Assembly (NCBI GenBank): GCA_913048115.1
Contig: CAJWVI010000001.1
Span: 1-64,000, forward strand
Source: an uncultured Flavobacteriaceae bacterium
GTDB taxonomy: Bacteria; Bacteroidota; Bacteroidia; Flavobacteriales; Flavobacteriaceae
Direction: 5' to 3'
DNA: 64,000 nucleotides
In this document: positions 19,788-30,128 of the stretch, piece by piece
Numbering within the stretch: position 1 is the stretch's first letter
How the letters are laid out: every line of letters starts with the position of its first letter
Position numbers and translations under genes: made by a program
Notes under the pieces: generated by a model
What the model saw: only the letters and a program-made list of their open reading frames with translations
What the model was told of the DNA's origin: nothing
The model's database searches: none

Positions 19788-21026
19788 ATGAAAAAACAGG
19801 CTTACATATTAATTTTAACGCTCTTGTTCTTCGGAAACTTTAGCGCCATTGCACAACCCAATAAGCAAGAGCAATTAGAACAGCAGCGCAGAAACATCTT
19901 AAACGATATAAAGAAAATCAATACCCTATTGTTTAAAACTCGTGGGGTGAAGAAAACTGTTCTTTCTGAAGTTGATGACATCAATCAACGCATTAAGGCG
20001 CAAGAAAACTTAATACGTGTAACCAATCAACAAGCCAATTTTCTAACCCGTAAAATCAATGAAAATCTTTCTCAAATTTCATTATTGAGAAGCGAACTCC
20101 AAAAATTAAAAGATGATTATGCGGCGATGGTTCAAAAATCATACAAAAGTAAATCTCAACAAAGTAGAGTGCTATTTCTATTATCTAGCGAGGATTTTTT
20201 ACAAGCCTATAAGCGCGTGCAGTACATGAAACAATATGCTAACCATAGAAAAAAACAAGGAGAAAGCATCAAAGCAAAGACGCAGTTATTGCAACAATTA
20301 AATCAAAGTTTAATTTCTCAGCGAAAGCAAAAAGGGCTGCTTATTTCAGAAAATACAATAGCCAAAACTAAACTTAAACAGCAGAGAGAGCAACAAGAAG
20401 CACTTATTGTATCGTTAAAACAAGAAGAAAACACATTCACTAAACAAATACGAGGGAAGCAACGCAAAGCAAATCAGATAAATGGGCAAATAAAAAAGTT
20501 AATTAGGAACGCCATTGCTGCAGCAAACAAAAAAGCTAGAAAAAACGCCACCAAAGAAGCCGCGGTATCTACCACAAAGTTTGCATTAACCCCAGAGGCT
20601 GCTGCTATAGCAAAAGACTTTAAAAACAATAAAGGAAAATTAATTTGGCCTGTAAAAGAGGGGTTAGTCATTAACAAATATGGAACGCGGCAGCACCCAC
20701 AGTTTCCAAACGTAACACAGACTTTTCATGGTGTAGAAATTGCTACTAGCAAAAATGCTCAAGCACGGGCTGTTTTTAATGGAGAGATCTTACAGATACA
20801 GCAGTTAAAAAACGCAAACAAGGCTGTTATGATACAGCATGGAGACTATATAACGATCTATTATAATTTGGCAACAATACGTGTAAAAAAGGGAGATAAA
20901 GTAAACACGAAAGACCCTATAGGAGGAGTGTTTACACATCCAATTACAGGGGAAACAGTTATAAAGTTTATGGTCTACAAAAATGACACAGAGATGAATC
21001 CAGCAGACTGGATTTATAGAATGTAA
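19788..21026 (+). CDS. Murein hydrolase activator EnvC-like, M23 peptidase domain
   Basis: Signal peptide, long coiled coil, C-terminal GLVINKYGTRQHPQFPNVTQTFHGVEIAT...; degenerate LytM pattern. Confidence 0.87.
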   Translation: MKKQAYILILTLLFFGNFSAIAQPNKQEQLEQQRRNILNDIKKINTLLFKTRGVKKTVLSEVDDINQRIKAQENLIRVTNQQANFLTRKINENLSQISLLRSELQKLKDDYAAMVQKSYKSKSQQSRVLFLLSSEDFLQAYKRVQYMKQYANHRKKQGESIKAKTQLLQQLNQSLISQRKQKGLLISENTIAKTKLKQQREQQEALIVSLKQEENTFTKQIRGKQRKANQINGQIKKLIRNAIAAANKKARKNATKEAAVSTTKFALTPEAAAIAKDFKNNKGKLIWPVKEGLVINKYGTRQHPQFPNVTQTFHGVEIATSKNAQARAVFNGEILQIQQLKNANKAVMIQHGDYITIYYNLATIRVKKGDKVNTKDPIGGVFTHPITGETVIKFMVYKNDTEMNPADWIYRM

Positions 21027-21029
21027 AGT

Positions 21030-21539
21030 CTATTCAAACAGTGCTTTTAGTTCTGTAGCATCTTCTGGAGTTATTTTTCCGGCCAACAGCAAGCTTAACT
21101 GCTTTCTGCGCAATGCAGCATCAAAACGATCTTTTTCAATCGTACTCTCTGGCCTAAGTGGTGGCACCGGCATTGGGTTCCCCATTTCATTAACCGCTAC
21201 AAAGGTGTAGATGCCCTCGTTGGCTTTGCTGCGTATACCGCTTTCCCGGTCTTCTATCCACACATCCATAAATACTTCCATAGAGCTTTTAAAGGCCCTA
21301 GAGACTTTTGCCTCTACCGTAACGACACTTCCTAAAGGAATCATTTTATTAAAGGCTACATGGTTCACTGATGCGGTTACCACAATTCTACGGCTGTGTC
21401 TTCTTGCCGCAATACTCGCCGCACGATCCATACGCGCTAAGAGTTCGCCTCCAAACATGTTACCAATAGGGTTGGTTTCGCTTGGGAGTACTAAATCGGT
21501 AATAATGGTAAAAGAATCGGCAGGTGTCTTAGTTTCCAT
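21030..21539 (-). CDS. Acyl-CoA thioesterase (hotdog fold)
   Basis: NPIGNMFGGELLARMDRAASIAARRHSRRIVVTASVNHVAF. Start preferred at METKTPAD (21539). Confidence 0.85.
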   Translation of the reverse strand: METKTPADSFTIITDLVLPSETNPIGNMFGGELLARMDRAASIAARRHSRRIVVTASVNHVAFNKMIPLGSVVTVEAKVSRAFKSSMEVFMDVWIEDRESGIRSKANEGIYTFVAVNEMGNPMPVPPLRPESTIEKDRFDAALRRKQLSLLLAGKITPEDATELKALFE

Positions 21540-21638
21540 GATCAATGTTTTAAGCAAAGATATAATGAAAAGCCTACATTGGAATGTATTATTGAAAATT
21601 TAAGACAAATTAATAGTGCTTTTAGCACTGTTTGTTGC

Positions 21639-22580
21639 TTACTTAATCTTTAGTTCTTTTACTAATAACCAAGCATCGTTGTTTTCGGTGCGTTTGATGG
21701 TACGAAGATTTTTAAGCGCTTCTAGCCTGTTCTCAAAACTAGCATACAAAACTTGATGTAGCCCATATTTATTAATACTAAGAGTGGTAGCTATAAATCC
21801 TTTTTTATGTAACTGTGTAGCTTTCCTATAGGCATTTTCTTTGACCCTAAAAGCACCAGCAACAATATGATATTTTCCTTTTTGTTTGGTTACTGAAAGC
21901 TTTAATGCAGGAAGAGGGCTAGCAATACTGAATGTAGCTTGTTGAATTTCTTTTTCAAGCTTGCTGTTTGCTTCTTGTTTTTGTGCAAAATTATGTTCCT
22001 GTACAGACCCCTCGTATAGCTTCATGCCTGCTAATCCAGAAACAGCTAGGGCAATAAGGCCTATGGCGGCATATTTAAGATACGGAGCTGTGCGCCTTCT
22101 TGGAGCAAATAGCAGCGTAATATCCTCCTCTTGATCAACAAGCTCCTCTTGTTGAATGTCTCTTAGTATCTCAGAAGAAATAAAGCTTGCTAAGCCAAAA
22201 GAGGCACTATTAAAATTTTCGTTTCCAGAAGGTAAAAATTGAACATTGTTTTCTTTGTTTAAAGAAAAATCACCGACGTTATCAAGGGTCACAGTAGCCC
22301 CTTCAGATAATTGAAGTGTCAAATCCCCGGTAAAACTTCTAATTTTTTGTAGCGCTAACTCATACGAGGTTCCCTCTACTGAGGCAACATAATTAGCCAA
22401 TAGGCCGTCATTAGTTTGCAATTGTTTATTAAAAGAAATGGTTTTGCCTGGGGGGTAGAATGTGCTAGAGTCTGGGTCTATAGTGGCTGATGTGTAATTT
22501 GCCAAAAAGGCACCAAAGCCGGGAATGATAACGCATTCATAACGGTATAGTAAGTCTTTTATGTATAGGGAGAGTTGCAT
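21639..22580 (-). CDS. HU-CCDC81-like N-terminal and SPOR C-terminal domain protein
   Basis: N-terminal LYIKDLLYRYECVIIPGFGAFLANY; one TM; C-terminal KYHIVAGAFRVKENAYRKATQLHKKGF (SPOR). A TATATTTG promoter motif lies just upstream of ATG 22580. Confidence 0.85.
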   Translation of the reverse strand: MQLSLYIKDLLYRYECVIIPGFGAFLANYTSATIDPDSSTFYPPGKTISFNKQLQTNDGLLANYVASVEGTSYELALQKIRSFTGDLTLQLSEGATVTLDNVGDFSLNKENNVQFLPSGNENFNSASFGLASFISSEILRDIQQEELVDQEEDITLLFAPRRRTAPYLKYAAIGLIALAVSGLAGMKLYEGSVQEHNFAQKQEANSKLEKEIQQATFSIASPLPALKLSVTKQKGKYHIVAGAFRVKENAYRKATQLHKKGFIATTLSINKYGLHQVLYASFENRLEALKNLRTIKRTENNDAWLLVKELKIK

Positions 22581-22711
22581 AAAACAAATATAGTTTTTTT
22601 TTCTTTTCTTTTTTTTCTGCCTATAGCAACTTATTAACAACCTAAAAAATGTGTATATTGATGCCTCTCCCTAGCATAGCTCTAGAAATTATTTTCTAAT
22701 AATTTGACACT

Positions 22712-23818
22712 ATGCTTTCTGAAACTGAATTACTATATACCCTGGCGCTTCAGCGCACCCCCAACCTTGGCGACACATCTGCTAAAAAATTATTACATCA
22801 TGTAGGATCTGCCGAAGGGATTTTTAAAGAAAAACCATCAAACCTTCTTAAAATACATGGCATTGGGAGATTTAAAATTAAAGAACTACAAGAAACTCTT
22901 TTGCTAGACTTGGCCATTGCAGAGTTAGCCTTTATGAAGTCTCAAAACATAAGTTACAGTTATTTTAAAGACGCTACATACCCAGAAAAATTAAAACACT
23001 GTTTGGACGGCCCAATTTTGTTTTTTCAAGACGGAAATATAGACTTGGTCAATAAAAAAATACTCAGCATCGTAGGAACTAGAAAAATCACCACCTATGG
23101 CGTAGGTTTTTGTGAAAGATTGGTGGCGGAACTCGCCCCAATAAATCCAGTAATTGTGTCGGGTTTTGCTTATGGTATTGATATTTGTGCGCATAAAGCA
23201 GCCTTAGAAAATGGCTTACAAAACATTGCGTGTCTAGCCCATGGCATGAACCAAATATACCCCAAAGCGCATAAGAAATATATGGCTCGTGTATTAGAAA
23301 ACGGGGGGTTTATTAGTGAGTTTTGGAGTAGCGATAGGTTCTATAGAAATAATTTTCTAAAACGCAATCGTATTATTGCAGGGATGAGCCAAGCCACTAT
23401 TGTTATTGAATCTGCCGAAAAAGGCGGGAGTTTGGTCACTGCAGACATAGCTAATAGTTATGAAAGAGATGTTTTTGCTGTGCCTGGAAGAGCTACAGAT
23501 ACTCAAAGTGCAGGATGTAATATGCTTATAAAAACACATCAAGCAAGTATCATAACTAGCGCTGCAGATCTTATTTATAACCTAGGTTGGGAGCTAGATG
23601 GGCCTCAAAAGCTAGCGAAGCAAACCCAATTACTTGTGGAGCTCCATCCAGAAGAAAAAACACTATACAACTATCTTAAAGACAAGGATAAAGCACTGCT
23701 AGATGCCATTGCTATTGGATGTTCAATGCCAACATATAGGGTAGCGCAACTGTTGTTACAATTAGAAATGAAAGGCCTAGTGAGACCCCTGCCAGGGAAG
23801 TTGTTTCAATGGATATAA
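22712..23818 (+). CDS. dprA: DNA-processing protein DprA
   Basis: LSIVGTRKITTYG, VSGFAYGIDICAHKAAL, KRNRIIAGMSQATIVIESAEKGGSLVTADIA. Confidence 0.95.
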   Translation: MLSETELLYTLALQRTPNLGDTSAKKLLHHVGSAEGIFKEKPSNLLKIHGIGRFKIKELQETLLLDLAIAELAFMKSQNISYSYFKDATYPEKLKHCLDGPILFFQDGNIDLVNKKILSIVGTRKITTYGVGFCERLVAELAPINPVIVSGFAYGIDICAHKAALENGLQNIACLAHGMNQIYPKAHKKYMARVLENGGFISEFWSSDRFYRNNFLKRNRIIAGMSQATIVIESAEKGGSLVTADIANSYERDVFAVPGRATDTQSAGCNMLIKTHQASIITSAADLIYNLGWELDGPQKLAKQTQLLVELHPEEKTLYNYLKDKDKALLDAIAIGCSMPTYRVAQLLLQLEMKGLVRPLPGKLFQWI

Positions 23819-23867
23819 AAAGCGTTTAAATTATAGTAGTTTTGCTGGAAACAATACATCTAGTAAA

Positions 23868-24575
23868 ATGATTATAGAAATCTGCGCCAATTCTTTTGCT
23901 TCTGCCCAAGCTGCCCAAGCTGCAGGTGCCCACAGAATAGAGTTGTGCACACAATTAAGCGTGGGTGGATTAACGCCCTCTTATGGATGTATCGAGAAGG
24001 TGCTTAAAGAACTTGATATTGACGTACATGTGCTCATTCGCCCAAGGGCTGGAGATTTTATCTACACTAACCAGGAGCTTGATATCATGAAAAGAGACAT
24101 TGCCTATTGCGTAAAAATAGGTTGTGCTGGTATTGTGAGCGGCGCACTTAATGCGCAGAATGCGTTAAACCTTCAAGCAACTCAGGAACTCATTACTGCC
24201 TCAGCAGGTCTAGAATTTACCTTTCATAGAGCCTTTGATGTGGTTGGCGATCCTATAAAAACATTAGCGAGTTTGCAAAACTTAGGGGTCACTAGAGTTC
24301 TGTCTTCTGGCCAACACGTTAAAGCAATTGACGGCATTGAGGTATTGAAAAAATTAAAAAGCAGCACAGGCAACATACAAATCATGCCTGGAGGCGGCAT
24401 TGACATAACAAACGCACGTGTATTTAAAAAAGCTGGATTTAAGATGATTCATTTTTCGGCTATTTCAAAAGTAATATCTGCAAAGAGCACCACAGCGGTT
24501 TCATTTATAGAGGGCACAGAGGGCACCAGTAACCAATACGTTATTAGTGAAATAATTGACACTCTAAGAACCTAG
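23868..24575 (+). CDS. cutC: Copper homeostasis protein CutC
   Basis: IEICANSFASAQAAQAAGAHRIELCTQLSVGGLTPSYG, HVLIRPRAGDF, FHRAFD. Confidence 0.95.
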   Translation: MIIEICANSFASAQAAQAAGAHRIELCTQLSVGGLTPSYGCIEKVLKELDIDVHVLIRPRAGDFIYTNQELDIMKRDIAYCVKIGCAGIVSGALNAQNALNLQATQELITASAGLEFTFHRAFDVVGDPIKTLASLQNLGVTRVLSSGQHVKAIDGIEVLKKLKSSTGNIQIMPGGGIDITNARVFKKAGFKMIHFSAISKVISAKSTTAVSFIEGTEGTSNQYVISEIIDTLRT

Positions 24576-24617
24576 TTTTAGTATCTCTAGGGATGATTCT
24601 TTTCTTAAAAAAAGAGT

Positions 24618-25085
24618 TTACCAATCCTTGAAAGGTTTTTGGATCAAGCTCGAATTGTAATATTTTATATCACCCGTCACCTCTTTTCCAAGCCAAGCAG
24701 GAGCAGTGTAAGTATCCTCTTCAGAGCTTAATTCAACCTCAGCAATTACCAAGCCCGCGTTGTTTCCCGTAAAAACATCTACTTCAAAAAGATGCCTCCC
24801 TAAGGGGATATTATACCGAGTTTTGTCAATGATGGGGTTTTCACATAGTCTTAGAAGCGTCTCTGCTTCAGAAAGTGGAATTTCTTTTTCCCACTCAAAG
24901 CGAGTAGTGCCGGTCTCATTAGACAGCCCTTTAATAGTTAAAAACCCCTGATCACCTTTAATACGAACCCTAACCGTGCGCTCTGGATGTGTGCTTAAAA
25001 AGCCTTGAACAATTTTTTTTTGACATGTGGCTTGCGCCTTGTAATCATTGTTTTTAACTAAGAATTTACGTTCTATTTCTTGCAT
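24618..25085 (-). CDS. CYTH domain protein
   Basis: MQEIERKFLVKN, RTVRVRIKGDQGFLTIKG, RFEWEKEI, EVDVFTGNNAGLVIAEVEL. Confidence 0.9.
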   Translation of the reverse strand: MQEIERKFLVKNNDYKAQATCQKKIVQGFLSTHPERTVRVRIKGDQGFLTIKGLSNETGTTRFEWEKEIPLSEAETLLRLCENPIIDKTRYNIPLGRHLFEVDVFTGNNAGLVIAEVELSSEEDTYTAPAWLGKEVTGDIKYYNSSLIQKPFKDW

Positions 25086-25240
25086 GGTTGTATTCACTTA
25101 AAAGGAAATATCGGGTTGATTTTACGCGTTTTCATTGGCTTTATTTATTAAAATCATTGGGTTTTGAGACATTTTGAAAAGCGGAGGTAATTTGATTAAA
25201 GTTCATAATAATTGTGATTTAAAGATAGTAACTTTACGGG

Positions 25241-26347
25241 ATGGACACGCCAATTCATATGAGAAAGATTATTCATGTTGACATGGATGCCTTTTACGCT
25301 AGTGTAGCGCAATTGGATGACCCATCATTGGCAGGAAAAGCTATTGCTGTAGGCGGTGGCGGGAAACGTGGGGTAGTAAGCGCAGCAAGCTATGAGGCTA
25401 GAAAGTTTGGGGTGCGTTCTGCAATGGCTGGTGCCCTGGCAATTAAATTATGCCCACACCTTATTTTTGTAAAATCAGATTTTGACCGGTATCGAGAAAT
25501 CTCAGAGAAAGTACGTACTGTATTTTTTGAATATACAGATTTGGTAGAGCCTCTTTCGCTAGACGAAGCCTATCTCGATGTTACCCAAAACAAAAAAGGA
25601 AACCCTAGCGCATCATTAATTGCTCAAGAGATACGCGCCAAGATAAAACAGCGCACAGGCTTAAATGCTAGTGCAGGAATCTCTGTCAATAAATTTGTAG
25701 CCAAAATTGCAAGCGATTATAATAAACCTAATGGCCAGAAGACAGTACCTCCAGAAGATGTGTTAGATTTTGTAGCGGCCTTAGACATTAAAAAGTTTTA
25801 TGGTGTTGGCAAGGTGATGAAAGAAAAAATGTATCGGTTTGGTATTTATACAGGACTTGATTTAAAAGCTAAGTCTCTTGAGTTTCTAGAAGAGAATTTC
25901 GGTAAAAGCGGGCCATTTTATTTTCATATTGTACGCGGCATACATCATAGTAAAGTGAGCCCTCAGCGCACCAGAAAATCATTAGCAGCAGAACGCACAT
26001 TTGGTGAAAACATTTCAAGTGAATTGTATATGATAGAGCGTTTACAGGATATAGCTCAAGAGGTAGAACGACGTCTCAAAAAAAACAAAGTAGCCGGAAA
26101 AACCATTACATTAAAAATAAAGTACAGTGACTTTACGCTGCAAACTCGCAGTAAAACACTTCCTCATTATATTGCCACAAAAGCCCTACTTATGGAACAT
26201 GTCACAGAATTATTATATCAAGAAAAGATGAAAAACTCTGTACGCTTGTTAGGGATCTCTTTATCGAGTTTGAATAATGAAAAGAAGGAGAGTTTGAAGG
26301 TTTCAGAAGAAAAAAAATACGATGTACAAATGAAGCTCGAGTTTTAA
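25241..26347 (+). CDS. dinB: DNA polymerase IV
   Basis: IIHVDMDAFYASVAQLDDPSL, VSAASYEARKFGVRSAM, SLDEAYLDVT. Start could also be 25259. Confidence 0.95.
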   Translation: MDTPIHMRKIIHVDMDAFYASVAQLDDPSLAGKAIAVGGGGKRGVVSAASYEARKFGVRSAMAGALAIKLCPHLIFVKSDFDRYREISEKVRTVFFEYTDLVEPLSLDEAYLDVTQNKKGNPSASLIAQEIRAKIKQRTGLNASAGISVNKFVAKIASDYNKPNGQKTVPPEDVLDFVAALDIKKFYGVGKVMKEKMYRFGIYTGLDLKAKSLEFLEENFGKSGPFYFHIVRGIHHSKVSPQRTRKSLAAERTFGENISSELYMIERLQDIAQEVERRLKKNKVAGKTITLKIKYSDFTLQTRSKTLPHYIATKALLMEHVTELLYQEKMKNSVRLLGISLSSLNNEKKESLKVSEEKKYDVQMKLEF

Positions 26348-26463
26348 AACCAGTGCTAGTGCAACAAATATGGGGGGATGTTAGTTATATATACATAAAA
26401 GGACCACACGCTTCTATCTAAAGCGTATCGATTTCTTTACCCTTAACCTAAAACACGACCCAC

Positions 26464-27231
26464 ATGAAAAACACAGCTTTTAATATCGCAGCACTTGCCA
26501 TGATCACACTTTTTAGCTCCTGTCAAGACAAAATAAAAAAGACAACTACTAATGTGGCAGTAGCAGAAACTGTGAAGGAGGTTGTTCCACAAAAAGGAAC
26601 AAGGCATTTATACGTTACTGCTGCTAGCGGATTGTCTTTAAGAGAGTACAACAATCTAAACAGCGAAAAACTTGCCGTAATGCCCTACGGAACTAAAGTT
26701 GAAGTTGTATTAGCAGAAAAAAACAACACTATGAATATTAGAGGTGTAAGCGGAGGCATGCACCAAGTAGCATACAATAATAAGACAGGATATGCCTTTA
26801 GCGGGTATCTGTCTGAGTTGTTTCCTCCAGAACCAGGGGCTAATGCAAAGATGTATATTGCAGACCTTCAAAATACGCATCCAACAGCATCCATAACAGC
26901 TCTTGTGGGCGGAACAGCTAGTGAGCCAAGCAACACACAAACGCTGTTAATTCCTACTATAAAATGGCATGAAGCGTACTTAATTGCTCAAAAACTATAT
27001 GAAATTCCAAGATCTTTTGCTCTGCCAGAGCCAAAGGGTGAAGACCAAGAAGTTATCAATAACCCAAATAAATTAGCAAGTACCTTGCTAAGTGAATTAC
27101 AGGTTAGCCGCGTTGAAGACACTCTGTTAAAGATTGTATTTACTTTTGTGTCTCAAGATTTTAAGCGCACTGTTAGCATTACACAACAAGACAACATGAT
27201 GAAAATAGAAGAGGCGCGTATTGTGTACTAG
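26464..27231 (+). CDS. SH3-domain lipoprotein
   Basis: Lipobox-like ITLFSSCQ; SH3b-like VTAASGLSLREYNNLNSEKLAVMPYGTKVEVV. Confidence 0.75.
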   Translation: MKNTAFNIAALAMITLFSSCQDKIKKTTTNVAVAETVKEVVPQKGTRHLYVTAASGLSLREYNNLNSEKLAVMPYGTKVEVVLAEKNNTMNIRGVSGGMHQVAYNNKTGYAFSGYLSELFPPEPGANAKMYIADLQNTHPTASITALVGGTASEPSNTQTLLIPTIKWHEAYLIAQKLYEIPRSFALPEPKGEDQEVINNPNKLASTLLSELQVSRVEDTLLKIVFTFVSQDFKRTVSITQQDNMMKIEEARIVY

Positions 27232-27261
27232 AGGGTATTTATGAGCATTACTAACTAAAAA

Positions 27262-27296
27262 AAAAGAGCCTTAAAATAAATTTTTAAGGCTCTTTT
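27262..27296. terminator. Bidirectional terminator between convergent genes
   Basis: AAAAGAGCCTTAAAA-taaat-TTTTAAGGCTCTTTT: perfect 15-bp stem with A/T tracts on both sides. Confidence 0.92.
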
Positions 27297-27321
27297 AAAG
27301 CTATAATTTTAGCAGCAAGGA

Positions 27322-28749
27322 TTAAACCTGAGAAATACGCAGCGTATTTACCATTCCTTTATCTACAATAGGCATTGCCGCCAAGTTAATAAGGTGGTCT
27401 CCTTTTGACACAAAACCTCTTTCATGTGCAATTTTGTTAACGTCTTCTACTGTTTCATCTGTGCTTACATATTTGTCGTAGAAGAATGATTTTACACCCC
27501 AAAGCAAATTTAATCTTGAAAGAATTCTAGGGTTATTAGTAAACACTAAGATGTGAGCATCTGGTCTCCATGCAGATATTTGAAAAGCAGTATAACCACT
27601 ATTGGTTAAAGTACAAATAGCCGTTGCTTTAATTTCATTTGCCATACTTGCTGCATGGTAACAAATAGATTTTGTTATATAGCGTTTGGTACGAATGTGA
27701 GGTGGTTGATGTGGCACGGAGATAAGAGAGCTGTTTTCCACCTGCTTGCAAATATTTGCCATTTTTTGAATTACCTCTACAGGGAACTTTCCTACAGAAG
27801 TTTCACCACTTAACATTACTGCATCTGCTCCATCCATAATAGAGTTTGCAACATCATTTACCTCTGCTCTTGTTGGGGTTAATGATGAAATCATTGTTTC
27901 CATCATTTGAGTGGCAATAATCACAGGTATTCTAGCTCTCTTTGCTGTAAGCACTAATTCTTTTTGAATTAAAGGAACCTCCTCTGCAGGCACCTCTACT
28001 CCTAGATCACCACGGGCTACCATTAAACCATCACAATGAGCAACGATTTTTTCAATATTTGCTACAGCTTCAGGTTTCTCAATTTTAGCTATAATTGGAA
28101 TTTTGTACTTGCTATTTGCTTTAATTAATGCTTGTAATTCTTTTAAATCTTCAGCATGTCTTACAAATGATAAGGCAATCCAATCTACCTCAAGAGAGAT
28201 TGCAAAAATAGCATCCTCTTTATCCTTGATTGTTAAAGCAGGCAATGAAATATTAGTGTTTGGAAGGTTAACACCTTTTCTAGAGCGCAACGGACCTCCT
28301 TGTATTACTTTCGTTCTTACTTCTGTTTTACCGTCTGTAGCGATGACTTCAAACATTAATTTTCCATCATCAAGAAGAATACGCTCGCCCTTTTTAACAT
28401 CCTTAGGGAAATTATTGTAGTTCATAAATACTCTCTTTGAAGTTCCTTCAAACTCCTCTCCCGTGCAAAACAAAATCTCGTCTCCTGGATGAACAAACAC
28501 TTCTTCTTTCATCATGCCAACTCTTAATTTAGGCCCTTGTAAATCTGCAAGAATTGCGGTTGATGTATTAAGTTGAGTCCCTAAATCTCTAATGAGAGCA
28601 ACAACTTCTTTTACATTGTCATAATTTGCATGAGAAAAATTAACGCGAAACACATTAACTCCAGCTAGAATCATTTCTTTAAGTACTTTTCTGTCTGCTG
28701 TAGCAGGGCCAAGGGTGGCTACAATTTTAGTCTTTTTTTGGGTATGCAT
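27322..28749 (-). CDS. pyk: Pyruvate kinase
   Basis: KIVATLGPATADRKVLKEMILAGVNVFRVNFSHA, MVARGDLGVEVPAEEVPLIQK, MLSGETSVGKFP. Confidence 0.97.
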   Translation of the reverse strand: MHTQKKTKIVATLGPATADRKVLKEMILAGVNVFRVNFSHANYDNVKEVVALIRDLGTQLNTSTAILADLQGPKLRVGMMKEEVFVHPGDEILFCTGEEFEGTSKRVFMNYNNFPKDVKKGERILLDDGKLMFEVIATDGKTEVRTKVIQGGPLRSRKGVNLPNTNISLPALTIKDKEDAIFAISLEVDWIALSFVRHAEDLKELQALIKANSKYKIPIIAKIEKPEAVANIEKIVAHCDGLMVARGDLGVEVPAEEVPLIQKELVLTAKRARIPVIIATQMMETMISSLTPTRAEVNDVANSIMDGADAVMLSGETSVGKFPVEVIQKMANICKQVENSSLISVPHQPPHIRTKRYITKSICYHAASMANEIKATAICTLTNSGYTAFQISAWRPDAHILVFTNNPRILSRLNLLWGVKSFFYDKYVSTDETVEDVNKIAHERGFVSKGDHLINLAAMPIVDKGMVNTLRISQV

Positions 28750-29241
28750 TTAGTCAAATATTAGATTGTGCTTTGATTTAAGCGTTTCTGTATCTACTTC
28801 GTAGGCAGAAATAATTTGTTTTATATCGTTGACAGCTGTGATCAACATTTTGGTTCCTACTTTATCAAAATCACTTTGGATTTTCAAAAAGTAATCTACT
28901 TTTTTAAGTTCCGGGATAAGGTGCGTTATTACCGTTTCCTCGCCCATTGTGTTTTCGAATAATTCTCCGCTTTGGTTAATTTTAGCAACTGCAGATTTAC
29001 ATTTATTAGCAACCAACTTATAGTTTGTGTAATTGGCCAAATCTTCAAATCTAAAAAGGGGGAAGTTAATTTCTAAACCCTTGATTGAATATGACAAATC
29101 AACTTTGTTGCGGCGTAACTTTAAACGCGCAAATTGGTTGAGTATATAAGCAGTTTTGTAGGGCTCTTCACTACAATGAATAGCAATGAGTGAGAAATCT
29201 TCTTCAAAATCATCGTCTAATACTAGTTTGTGAGTTCCCAT
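28750..29241 (-). CDS. IPExxxVDY family protein
   Basis: Contains the literal motif IPELKKVDY; adjacent to pyk and rnc. Confidence 0.9.
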   Translation of the reverse strand: MGTHKLVLDDDFEEDFSLIAIHCSEEPYKTAYILNQFARLKLRRNKVDLSYSIKGLEINFPLFRFEDLANYTNYKLVANKCKSAVAKINQSGELFENTMGEETVITHLIPELKKVDYFLKIQSDFDKVGTKMLITAVNDIKQIISAYEVDTETLKSKHNLIFD

Positions 29242-29373
29242 GGGTATACTGCTAGCCTATAAAAGTAAAGATACTTTTAGTAACAATATGTAAAGATGTT
29301 GTGAATTCTACCTTAAACCACGATATGTTGTAGTCATGTAGTGGTGTCTTTGCAGGAAGCAACGATAATGGGC

Positions 29374-30123
29374 TTAGCTTTTTTTACTAAAGCCGTCAAT
29401 TGCTTCTTGTAATTTGTAATAGGCTCTCTTGGCCGCTTGCTCTTCAGCTTTCTTTTTGGAGGTTGCCCGAGCTTTCCCTACTGTTTCTCCGTCTAAGTTT
29501 AGTTTTACCGCAAAGTGTTTAAGTGTTTCATTTCCGGTGTCTTCATAAACAGCAAACTTAAACTGATGCTTATTTTTCTGGCACCACTCAATAAAAAGAC
29601 TTTTATAACTTATAACCTTACCTTCTAGTTTTTCAATATCAACATACGGTATAATGACCCGTTTATTGATGAATTTCTCACAGTACTTATAACCCCTATC
29701 AAGATATATTGCACCAACGAGTGACTCAAAGACATTGCCGTGAATATTGCCCCCAAACTGGCCAATAGGCACCGTAGTTTTCACATGCTTGATGAGTTGT
29801 AGATCACGCCCTAATTCATTGAGGTGCTCTCTACTTACTACCTTGCTTCGCATCTTTGTAAGATACCCTTCGTCACCGCCAGGAACCTTATTAAATAGAT
29901 GCGCTGCAATAATAGAGCTTAGCATAGCGTCTCCAAGAAACTCCATGCGCTCATAGTTTTGTGCATGTCCTTCAACAGAGGTGGTATTAGTAGATCGATG
30001 GGTAAAGGCTTCTTCGTAAATGCTAATGTCTTTAGGACTGAAGCTCAATAATTTTTTAATTGCTAAAAAAAAATCCCCGTCCTTAGGGGTACGGGGATTA
30101 AATATGTTTTTTAAAGACGCCAT
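29374..30123 (-). CDS. rnc: Ribonuclease III
   Basis: ERMEFLGDAMLSSIIAAHLF, NVFESLVGAIYLDRG, C-terminal dsRBD. Confidence 0.96.
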   Translation of the reverse strand: MASLKNIFNPRTPKDGDFFLAIKKLLSFSPKDISIYEEAFTHRSTNTTSVEGHAQNYERMEFLGDAMLSSIIAAHLFNKVPGGDEGYLTKMRSKVVSREHLNELGRDLQLIKHVKTTVPIGQFGGNIHGNVFESLVGAIYLDRGYKYCEKFINKRVIIPYVDIEKLEGKVISYKSLFIEWCQKNKHQFKFAVYEDTGNETLKHFAVKLNLDGETVGKARATSKKKAEEQAAKRAYYKLQEAIDGFSKKS

Positions 30124-30128
30124 TGCTG

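Noticed and set aside
26408-26426. ACGCTT...AAGCGT hairpin after dinB
   Set aside because: 6-bp stem and no immediate T-tract; could be chance.
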